Below, piece after piece: positions 17,587 through 24,477 of a stretch of 64,000 bases of DNA (positions are counted from its first letter, which is position 1; every line of letters starts with the position of its first letter). The translations under genes were made by a program, and so were the position numbers. The notes under the pieces were generated by a model, which searched no databases, had not been told where the DNA came from, and worked only from the letters and a program-made list of their open reading frames with translations. The DNA comes from Granulicella arctica (GTDB lineage: Bacteria; Acidobacteriota; Terriglobia; Terriglobales; Acidobacteriaceae). Where the stretch lies: positions 558,001-622,000 of the forward strand of contig NZ_JACCCW010000001.1 in assembly GCF_013410065.1 (NCBI RefSeq), in the 5' to 3' direction.

Positions 17587-19083
17587 CTAACTCTTAACCA
17601 GCGCAGTTACCCAAGGAAAATCCGATTTCTGCACCGTATAAAATATAGCGGTCCAATTAATTCCGCGTCCTCGTTCACCTACAACTTGGATACTCCCGTC
17701 ACTGGCGCCGATAAGTGATTTTTCGGTGGTCCAACCCCCATTTGTGCCGTCGCCCCAGTTGTCCTGAATCGTCCAGCCAACAATAACTCTGTCGGGATTG
17801 GAATAACGAAATGTATATTCGCGCCTGACTCCTATAGTGCCTGCCTTTATACTCTTGCTTTCTGTTGTAACTCCTATTGTGATCGGAACTCCTGCGGGAT
17901 TCGAGACTGTTCCATATCTCTCCGTTGAACTTCCGTTGTTTGTCTCTTTTGCGGCCAACAACTGCAAATTGTTATAGAAGCTGACCAGTGCAAGATTTGG
18001 TCTCAGCGTAGTACTTAGCTCCATCGCTCGGTCATGAAGGTTATCGACCAGCTCAGGCTTGTGTGGAAGTGAGTCCTGAGCGACCTCAAGCTCGGTATTG
18101 ATTCGACTACGCTCCTGAGCAAAGGTATTGCCGTCCTTATACGGCTGGTTCAGAAAATAGACAGGAAGCTGGTCCGCGAGGCTGTTCATAGCACTCATCA
18201 AGACTCGTAAACTCTGAATATTGCCGAAGACCTCGGGCTCGATCTTATAGACATTCGTGATGCTATTGGACAACGACGAGAAATGATTAAGATAGGCTCG
18301 CATGGGTATATAGCTCAGATTTGCCGGATTCCCCTGGTCATCGCGGGCTAGAAACCAGTCGAGAGCCTTCGCGATTTCGGCTGGTGTGTTTGCTACGGGA
18401 GCTGTCCCTTTCGTCCCGTATACGTCCACTTTGCACTCGATCTTTGCATTCATGGCGTGTGCATCTTGTTCAAATTTGGCGGCACCTGCGGCGCTCGCTA
18501 TGTTTGCCGTAACGCTGACACTTGCCTGGAATTGCGTGAGAGATGACGAGGATGATGTGTAGATCTTGTAAATCGCCGCGAATCGCGATCCTGCAACACA
18601 CGATGACACAAAATAGTCCCCGTATTTTTCCCGGAAGGCAACGTCTCCATTCGCTGCGAGAAACTCTTTTGCCAGGGGCGATAACTCCAGTGCACTTGGG
18701 TTGGTAATTCCGACACCGTTGGTCCGTACGTCATACAGTACGACAACCGTCATCGAAGACTCCGAATAGGATGTATCGCGGAGAAATGACGCCGATGCTG
18801 CTACCTTGAGTCCGCTGGTATTGTAAGAGCCTGTGGCTTCGGCGCTATAGGCCGTATGCAGATCATCCTCAGATGAAATGCTGTAGCATTCGGAGCTGGT
18901 TATAAGCGCTGGGTAGTTGCTGATTGTGAAATCAATAACCCCACCTTCGACTCCTCGGGTGCCGGTGATTGCGCTGACCCCTGAACCAAAGTCGTAATCA
19001 ATCCACGGCTGGTCTGTTAGTACTCCAGGAAGTCTAGTTACATTGTCGTCTTCTTCTGTTCTCACAAAGCTGTACTTATGCAT
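17587..19083 (-). CDS. MACPF-like (membrane attack complex/perforin) protein
   Basis: 498-aa protein with the MACPF signature region: REKYGDYFVSSCVAGSRF around residues 151-168 (YG-x-x-[FY] block), then a Ser-rich amphipathic stretch. The C-terminal 90 residues (ending in a Trp-rich beta region) may be a membrane- or glycan-binding domain. MACPF proteins oligomerise into pores. ATG 19083 is chosen because GGAGG lies 5 nt upstream; a GTG at 19119 has no such site. No signal peptide is visible, so release would need lysis or a dedicated system. It stands alone. The family call is by motif and could be wrong. Confidence 0.55.
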   Translation of the reverse strand: MHKYSFVRTEEDDNVTRLPGVLTDQPWIDYDFGSGVSAITGTRGVEGGVIDFTISNYPALITSSECYSISSEDDLHTAYSAEATGSYNTSGLKVAASASFLRDTSYSESSMTVVVLYDVRTNGVGITNPSALELSPLAKEFLAANGDVAFREKYGDYFVSSCVAGSRFAAIYKIYTSSSSSLTQFQASVSVTANIASAAGAAKFEQDAHAMNAKIECKVDVYGTKGTAPVANTPAEIAKALDWFLARDDQGNPANLSYIPMRAYLNHFSSLSNSITNVYKIEPEVFGNIQSLRVLMSAMNSLADQLPVYFLNQPYKDGNTFAQERSRINTELEVAQDSLPHKPELVDNLHDRAMELSTTLRPNLALVSFYNNLQLLAAKETNNGSSTERYGTVSNPAGVPITIGVTTESKSIKAGTIGVRREYTFRYSNPDRVIVGWTIQDNWGDGTNGGWTTEKSLIGASDGSIQVVGERGRGINWTAIFYTVQKSDFPWVTALVKS

Positions 19084-19643
19084 ATATCCTCCAGGCAGTT
19101 TGTATTTGTTGAACAACACAATGCAGCACCTCTATGTGAAACCTATGTCACAGGGACGGTGAAGAGAGCTGCTAAGACAATTCAATGGACATTTGGAAGC
19201 TGCGGTTTCTTGACAGGTCGCGAAGCATATTGGGTTGCTGACTTATAGCCGGGAGAACGCTAGCAACCACTGGCTTGCTACTTGATAGCAGCGCGCGAGG
19301 GGCATATAGCATTGGCGGCCAGACCGTATCCCTCCTCCGTGGAGAACCCCTTAGCGAACCTTACCTGTGGCCATCACCTATCCTTTCGATACGTGTCATT
19401 GGAATCATGGTGCAGCTCCAAATCCAGCGAGCAGCGGGAAGATCCAACCGCTCGTTGCCCGGGCAGATGCTGCTGGGGAACTGCCCCGACAGCGAACGTA
19501 GGTCATTGGGTAACTTTCGTCCATGGATTCCAGATAAAATCGATCTAAATTCCGGATAACCACGTAAGCCTTTTGTTTTGTTTGGATAAGACGATCCGGC
19601 GTTAGCGCGCGAACGTTTCCGGGTAAGATCCGATTAGGATTCC
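19084..19643. other. Intergenic region between divergent genes
   Basis: About 560 bp separating the MACPF-like gene (minus) from the regulator at 19644 (plus). It must hold both promoters. I could not pick a convincing -35/-10 pair or gene. Confidence 0.4.
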
Positions 19644-21977
19644 ATGCTTACTAGGCCCAGAAAGACGAGGTTTGGTCCATTCGAGTTCGACCCTCGCCGC
19701 CATGAGCTGCGCAGAGGGGACCATCGCATCTGGATGCCGGTGTCGCAGCTGCGTCTGCTGACCTTGTTTCTGGAACGTCCCGGTGAGTTGGTGACGCGCG
19801 AGGAGATCGCCGCGCGGCTGTGGGTGGATGCACGAAACATCGACGTCTCGACCGGCATCAATACGGCCATCAACCGTATGCGCGGACATCTCCAGGTCTC
19901 CCCCGGAGGGCCGGTTTCGATAGAGACAGTGATCGGACTGGGCTACCGCTTCGTCGCCGATGTGGAGCAGGTTGAGGTGACAGAGAGCGAAGCCGGTGCA
20001 TCAGAGGACACTCCTTCTCTTCCTGCACACGCAGCTGCCGTCGAGTTTGCCCAGACAGGTGTCGTTGAACCGGCCGAAGCTGGATCGATAGAGTCTGAAG
20101 CCAGAGGCCACTGGCCCCAACCGTTGCCAGTGGGTTCAGCACCTGCGAGAACCACTCTCTTTGCCAGGTATCGACTGTTGTTTTCCGTCCTTGTGCTCTG
20201 CGGTCTTGCTTTGCTGGCGGCGCTGATTCCGTATGGAGTTCGCCGCTGGGTGCAGGTTCGGGAAGGCAGTTCGTCAAAAGATGCATCGGGAGGCCTGGGT
20301 CCCCTCATCCGGATCACTACAGAGACGGGAGGGGGCGAGGTAACGGCTTCCGCAGTTGCACCGGACGGTCAGAGCGTTGCCTATAGCGACCGATCCGGAG
20401 TATCAGTGCATTGGTTTGCCTCTGGGCAGGAGCGGCTGCTGGGCGCGCGGCCGTCGTTCACGGTTCGGCGGATCGCGTGGTTTCCCGATGAAAGCCAGCT
20501 ACTGATGAGCGGGACCGACGAGACGACGCACCACCGCCAGGTGTGGCTGGTGCCTTTGCAAGGAGCGTATCTTCGCCTGGTCGCGGAGGATGCCGACCTT
20601 GCTACAGTCTCGCCGGATGGCAGGCGGATTGCGTGGACACGGGATGGGGACCGGGAACTTTGGCTTGCGGAGGCCGACGGCCAGAGTCCGCGCCAGCTCG
20701 CCATAGCCAAGGATGGAGAGAGCTTCCGGTTTGTGCTGTGGGCTCCCGCCGGAGACCGATTGCTGGCGACGGTCCACGAGATGACGCCGGGAAAAGCAGT
20801 AGAAGATGACGACGTAGCCAGTCACGATGCCTATGAGTCGATCGAAGCTCAATCCGGACTTCTGCTGGATCGCGAGGAGGGTTTCTCTGCCGAGTCCGGC
20901 TATATCCTCGACGATGGACGCCTCTTCTTTCCTTATAACGGGCCCTCAGACGTACTCCGTGGCGGGAGCAGTCTGATGATGGTACGGACCGAAAGGCGCA
21001 GCGGACGCCTGCTTGGAGCTCCGACGCGCATCCGGAGTCTCGATGCGCGTTTTGCCAGGAGTCTTACAGCGTCATCGAGTGGCGCGCGGTTCGCCGCGGT
21101 GCTGGACGTGACCAGGACGGATGTCTTCGTTGCGGAGTTGCGCCAGCCCGGATCTGTTCTGGCGGAGGTGAAGAGTCTGACGCGAACAGCGAAGCAGAAC
21201 TATCCGCACGCATGGACCCAAGATGGCAAGAGCGTTCTGATCGAGAACGACTCGCTATCGCGGTGGTCGATCTACGAACAGCCGCTCGATGGCTCCGTTG
21301 CCCGGTTGATCGCCAGCATGCCGGAGAGCGCAGCCATGGCACAGCTTTCGCCCGATGGTCGATGGGTGCTTTTTCTGGAGTTTACCGGCCGGCCGCAGCG
21401 GGCTGCAGGAGTGTTCCGCGTGCCCCTGGCCGGGGGACGGATCGAACAGGTGCCAACCATGGGGCAGATCGAGGAGTTTCATTGCTCCGATTCTTCCTAC
21501 GGCAGCTGTGTGCTGAGAGAGGTCGCCGACAACAAAGAGTTCGTCTACTACGCGTTGGACCCGATCCAGGGAATGAGACAAGAGATAGGGCGAACACCAT
21601 GGCAGCCGAACCGGCTGGGCGACTGGGGTCTATCGGCGGATGGCTTGACGGTCGCCGAAGCCAACCACGACACGCTGCGTCCAGGTATCAGATTAGTCAG
21701 GCTGCGAACGAATCCTACCAAGTTAGAAGAGATCGCTTTGTACGGGCATGGGACGATCCTTGGCTCGAACTGGGCTGTGGACGGCCGGTCGCTGTTTGTT
21801 GAGTGCCGAACCGAGGCGGGCTTCGAGCTGGTCAGTCTTGATCTGGCAGGACATGTGAAGTCTTTGCGCGAGAGCCCGACGTTGATCTGGGCGACTCCCT
21901 CACGGGACGGTAGAAAGATTGCTTTTCCAGGTCTGACGATCAGCAAGGATGTATGGGCCTCAGGAAGTTTGCCGTAG
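19644..21977 (+). CDS. Membrane-bound winged-helix regulator with PD40 beta-propeller (CadC-like)
   Basis: 777 aa. Residues 8-105 form an OmpR/PhoB-type winged helix (FGPFEFDPRRHELRR, ending IETVIGLGYRFVA). One transmembrane helix (177-197) follows a linker, and the rest is a periplasmic WD40-like/PD40 (TolB-type) propeller with repeated SPDGR motifs. The architecture is that of CadC/ToxR one-component regulators: an outside signal read by the propeller alters DNA binding inside. Such proteins are very common in Acidobacteria. It is the last large gene before the TA cluster; its target is unknown. Confidence 0.85.
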   Translation: MLTRPRKTRFGPFEFDPRRHELRRGDHRIWMPVSQLRLLTLFLERPGELVTREEIAARLWVDARNIDVSTGINTAINRMRGHLQVSPGGPVSIETVIGLGYRFVADVEQVEVTESEAGASEDTPSLPAHAAAVEFAQTGVVEPAEAGSIESEARGHWPQPLPVGSAPARTTLFARYRLLFSVLVLCGLALLAALIPYGVRRWVQVREGSSSKDASGGLGPLIRITTETGGGEVTASAVAPDGQSVAYSDRSGVSVHWFASGQERLLGARPSFTVRRIAWFPDESQLLMSGTDETTHHRQVWLVPLQGAYLRLVAEDADLATVSPDGRRIAWTRDGDRELWLAEADGQSPRQLAIAKDGESFRFVLWAPAGDRLLATVHEMTPGKAVEDDDVASHDAYESIEAQSGLLLDREEGFSAESGYILDDGRLFFPYNGPSDVLRGGSSLMMVRTERRSGRLLGAPTRIRSLDARFARSLTASSSGARFAAVLDVTRTDVFVAELRQPGSVLAEVKSLTRTAKQNYPHAWTQDGKSVLIENDSLSRWSIYEQPLDGSVARLIASMPESAAMAQLSPDGRWVLFLEFTGRPQRAAGVFRVPLAGGRIEQVPTMGQIEEFHCSDSSYGSCVLREVADNKEFVYYALDPIQGMRQEIGRTPWQPNRLGDWGLSADGLTVAEANHDTLRPGIRLVRLRTNPTKLEEIALYGHGTILGSNWAVDGRSLFVECRTEAGFELVSLDLAGHVKSLRESPTLIWATPSRDGRKIAFPGLTISKDVWASGSLP

Positions 21978-22030
21978 AGAGATCTTCTGTCTGAAGAAGC
22001 GAATCTCTCCGCTTTGCTGCGGGATGACAA
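21978..22030. repeat. Dispersed repeat-like element
   Basis: The segment 'cgaatctctccgctttgctgcgggatgacaa' follows the regulator stop and resembles the 'ccgcttcgct...gatgacaa' element at 50441-50469. It probably belongs to the same dispersed family. Confidence 0.35.
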
Positions 22031-22197
22031 GGAAAGGGAGGCGTGGAAAATGACTGGCGAAGCCTATGAATCGGACTGGTTCGCCGCGAGCTCTGCGGTC
22101 TTCGGGAAGATGCCGGTCTGGCGGTTTTCTCGTCGCAGAAGGTGTTGCAGTCTGCTGCTCGGAGAGCTGGATTTTCTCGGCTTTTAGTTCGACTTCA

Positions 22198-22394
22198 ATC
22201 AGGCGGCAACCTTCAGGCGACGCACCTTCGCTCGCTTGATCTGGGAGGATTGCCAGAAGTCGTAGGCATTCTGCATCTTGAACCAGATGCCGGCAGTGGG
22301 TTGCCCGAACGCCTGGCTCAGTTTGATGGACAATTCTGCCGAGATACCAGCCTTCTCGTTCAGAACGCGAGAGAGGTTTACCCGTGAGATCCCA
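22198..22394. repeat. Direct repeat copy A (higA 3' part)
   Basis: About 197 bp covering the 3' two-thirds of higA, repeated with scattered substitutions at 23378-23574. The two copies flank the fitAB genes. Confidence 0.75.
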
Positions 22395-22486
22395 ATATGG
22401 GCAGCGAACTCGGTTACAGTGATTGGAACTCCCTCAAGGGCGTCCTTGAGAACTCGACCTGGGTGGGGTGGATTGTGCATTGCCAT
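22199..22486 (-). CDS. higA: HigA-type antitoxin
   Basis: 95-aa XRE-family helix-turn-helix protein of the HigA (VapI) antitoxin group: NPPHPGRVLKDALEG at the start, a helix-turn-helix around ISRVNLSRVLNEKAGIS (33-49) and WFKMQNAYDFW (69-79). HigA proteins repress their own operon and neutralise a HigB ribonuclease. No higB lies upstream, so it is an orphan. A perfect 22-bp palindrome at 22521-22542, just upstream, is the likely operator. A truncated second copy lies at 23379-23612. Confidence 0.85.
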   Translation of the reverse strand: MAMHNPPHPGRVLKDALEGVPITVTEFAAHIGISRVNLSRVLNEKAGISAELSIKLSQAFGQPTAGIWFKMQNAYDFWQSSQIKRAKVRRLKVAA

Positions 22487-22520
22487 CGTCTTCTCCCTTC
22501 ATTTGACCATGCAATCAATG

Positions 22521-22542
22521 TAATGCGTAACATTACGCATTA
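22521..22542. promoter_or_regulatory. higA operator palindrome
   Basis: Arms TAATGCGTAA and TTACGCATTA are perfect complements separated by CA, 35 bp upstream of the higA start. This is the expected form and position of an autoregulatory site bound by a HigA dimer. Confidence 0.65.
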
Positions 22543-22617
22543 CGATCTTTTCCTGCCCTGCACACGGACAAACGCTCCACCATTTTCGGGATGATGGTTA
22601 TGCCCCACAAAAGAAAA

Positions 22618-22636
22618 CCCGGCAAATTATGCCGGG
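22618..22636 (+). terminator. Small hairpin before fitAB
   Basis: CCCGGCA and TGCCGGG form a 7-bp stem with a 5-nt loop; a T-run begins 8 nt later (22645). It would separate fitAB from upstream transcripts. Weak. Confidence 0.4.
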
Positions 22637-22644
22637 CGGAATTG

Positions 22645-22680
22645 TTTTTGATATCATTTACTAAGATATGATATCAAAAA
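22645..22680. promoter_or_regulatory. fitAB operator
   Basis: Arms TTTTTGATATCAT and ATGATATCAAAAA are perfect 13-bp complements around a 10-bp spacer. The right arm overlaps a TATGAT -10-like hexamer (22667-22672), and the site ends 15 bp before the antitoxin start. It fits autoregulation by a FitA/FitB-type complex. Confidence 0.65.
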
Positions 22681-22695
22681 TGAGAGGGGTGGATC

Positions 22696-22932
22696 ATGCC
22701 CGCTGTCACAATACGGAACCTGTCAAAAGAAACGCATCGCGCCCTTAAGCATCGCGCCGCCCTGCACGGAAGCAGCACGGAGGCCGAGATCCGGTTAATT
22801 CTCGAAGAGACGGTGCGTCCCAACACGCGGGTCAAGATCGGCACGGAGCTAGCTGAGTTTGGCAAAAGTCTCAGGCACGCGCTGAAGACGGACCGTGATT
22901 CACGTCCAACAGAACCGGCGGTATTCGATTGA
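22696..22932 (+). CDS. FitA/VapB-type antitoxin
   Basis: 78-aa ribbon-helix-helix protein of the FitA group: MPAVTIRNLSKETHRALK opens the DNA-binding strand and helices, and the C-terminal tail should wrap the toxin. GAGAGGGG lies upstream of ATG 22696. It overlaps the toxin start by 4 nt (TTGA junction), giving coupled translation. With the toxin it should repress its own promoter through the palindrome at 22645-22680. Confidence 0.88.
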   Translation: MPAVTIRNLSKETHRALKHRAALHGSSTEAEIRLILEETVRPNTRVKIGTELAEFGKSLRHALKTDRDSRPTEPAVFD

Positions 22933-23348
22933 TTATTCTTGATACCAATGTGGTATCGGAGCCGATGAGAGCTCAGGGCGGCCCTGCTGTTCAAGCATGG
23001 CTTGATCGCCAGGCAGCCGAGACACTTTACCTGACGGCCACAAGTCTTTCCGAACTGCTCGTAGGGATTGAACTTATCCCGACGGGGAAACGAAGAGAGG
23101 TACTGACCGCATCGCTGAACAGGTTATTGGAGCGCCTGTTCGGGCCGCGTATTTTGGCATTCGACAAACAGGCCGCAGTCGCGTATGCCTCGGTGGTAGA
23201 GCGCACTCGCTCCAGCGGATATTCCATCTCTGTGGCAGACGCTCAGATAGCAGCGATCGCTGAGGTATCTGGATTCACCGTGGCAACACGGGACACGAGT
23301 CCTTTTGAAGCTGCGGGAACTCCCATCATCAACCCGTGGACGGATTGA
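22929..23348 (+). CDS. vapC: VapC/FitB-type PIN-domain ribonuclease toxin
   Basis: 139-aa PIN-domain toxin. The acidic metal-binding residues are all present: D5 (ILDTN), E42 (LSELL), D104 (SVADAQIAAIA) and D122 (ATRD). FitB/VapC toxins cleave tRNA or rRNA when freed from the antitoxin. Translation starts at TTG 22929, overlapping the antitoxin stop. The pair is flanked by direct repeats made of higA sequence, so it probably moved in, or the region was duplicated around it. It looks functional. Confidence 0.9.
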   Translation: MIILDTNVVSEPMRAQGGPAVQAWLDRQAAETLYLTATSLSELLVGIELIPTGKRREVLTASLNRLLERLFGPRILAFDKQAAVAYASVVERTRSSGYSISVADAQIAAIAEVSGFTVATRDTSPFEAAGTPIINPWTD

Positions 23349-23377
23349 CATGGGAGTCATCTTCGACTTCGACCTGG

Positions 23378-23574
23378 ATCAGGCGGCAACCTTCAGACGG
23401 CGCACCTTCGCTCGCTTGATCTGGGAGGACTGCCAGAAGTCGTAGGCGTTCTGCATCTTGAACCAGATGTCGGCAGTGGGCTGCCCGAACGCCTGGCTCA
23501 GCTTGATAGACAATTCTGCCGAGATACCGGCCTTCTCGTTCAGAATGCGAGAGAGGTTTACCCGTGAGATTCCA
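23378..23574. repeat. Direct repeat copy B (higA 3' part)
   Basis: Second copy of the segment at 22198-22394, in the same orientation and offset by 1180 bp, with scattered point differences. Confidence 0.75.
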
Positions 23575-23612
23575 ACCCGGCGTGCCGTCTGCCTTCCCCT
23601 TCCTTCGTCCAT
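23379..23612 (-). pseudogene. Truncated higA copy
   Basis: 77-aa frame whose last ~64 residues (from GISRVNLSRILNEKAG on) match the HigA at 22199, while the first 13 residues are unrelated. The N-terminal part of the antitoxin fold is lost. It may be an inert duplication scar or could retain DNA-binding remnants; I judge it a pseudogene. Confidence 0.65.
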
Positions 23613-23862
23613 ATCGTATTCACAAATGGACGAATTGGTGGGGTCAGGTCACCTGTACTGATATGAGTTTGTCTACGATGGACGGCGATATCGGCGCAGC
23701 TTGAAACCGTGATCTACTGTGACCAAATTGTGTCCAACGTTCTCAATCTTTACGAATTTTATTGAGCTTTGTCGATATTGGCGGCAAGCCAATTGCCGTG
23801 TAGTCGTCTCGTAAGCTATCTATTAACAGTTATTTTCGATAGAACCGGGAGCGCTCGATCCA

Positions 23863-23912
23863 TGATTCGTAATCAGTAGGTTAGCGGTTCAACTCCGCTC
23901 ATCGGCTCCATA
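23863..23912 (+). repeat. attR-like 50-bp direct repeat (tRNA-Thr 3' fragment)
   Basis: Matches 5805-5854 with 49 of 50 identities. It holds the anticodon loop, variable and T-arms, 3' acceptor strand and CCA, but no 5' half, so it is not a tRNA gene. It is the displaced 3' end created when the island integrated. Confidence 0.85.
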
Positions 23913-23946
23913 GATCCCCTTACTCATCAGCTCGTTATCAAGAGAC

Positions 23947-23975
23947 GCCGCTATCCATTTAGCGGCCTTCTTTTT
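23947..23975 (+). terminator. Intrinsic terminator, probably the original tRNA-Thr terminator
   Basis: GCCGCTA and TAGCGGC form a 7-bp stem with a 6-nt loop, followed by CTTCTTTTT. It lies 35 bp past the displaced tRNA 3' end, and no comparable terminator follows the intact tRNA at 5852. I infer it ended the tRNA transcript before integration. Confidence 0.65.
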
Positions 23976-24027
23976 GACTGTGCTCGATTTTGTGCCTGCA
24001 TCTAATTGCGGGATACCGGGTCAATGG

Positions 24028-24165
24028 TTTCTCCGCTGCGGGTGAACGTGTTTGGGAGACATCTGTCCGGCGACTGCGACTGCACCGGGCGTGCGCTGGA
24101 AGAGCCCTCCACTCTTTAATTTGTTCAAATCTCGGCGGACTGCCTGCTGTGGAGTCATGGGGGAA
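24028..24165 (-). pseudogene. DeoR-type regulator, helix-turn-helix remnant
   Basis: A minus-strand frame reads MTPQQAVRRDLNKLKSGGLF then QRTPGAVAVAG, close to the recognition-helix block of DeoR/GlpR regulators (compare SAPSIRRDLNRLEKRGLVLR in the gene at 60979). It ends after 45 codons and lacks the sensor domain. It lies outside the island, upstream of a TonB receptor, the same pairing seen at 60-62 kb. Confidence 0.35.
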
Positions 24166-24294
24166 GCTGCTCGATTGTGCTGGGTTATTTTTACCTCTAT
24201 CTATAGCCTTTTCAACGACATGCTTTTGGAAATAGCCTTTTCCCTTGTCTCCGGTGAAGGCGCCACTATTGCTCATTTTTTTGACACGTACAAG

Positions 24295-24352
24295 ATAAAT
24301 ATTTCAAATATGTGAAATATTTATTGACTTTCTCTCAATCTATTTTTATTCT
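24295..24352 (+). promoter_or_regulatory. Promoter with overlapping 30-bp palindrome
   Basis: ATAAATATTTCA and TGAAATATTTAT (24295-24306, 24313-24324) are perfect 12-bp complements. The last base is the first base of a -35 box TTGACT (24324-24329), followed by a 17-bp spacer and TATTCT (24347-24352). This should drive the TonB receptor at 24478 and be controlled by a dimeric regulator. Confidence 0.55.
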
Positions 24353-24477
24353 CTGGTTCACAAGCCTTCCAATTTTTTATTTACGCGATCAGTGGACTGT
24401 CTCCATTTTGCCCCTCTGGGGAGACATCACCGTTTGCGCTATCACCACACTCTGGGCCAACAGGAGAACTATTAGAG

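Noticed and set aside
23863..23912. Second tRNA-Thr gene
   Set aside because: Only the 3' half is present; it cannot fold and is best explained as attR.
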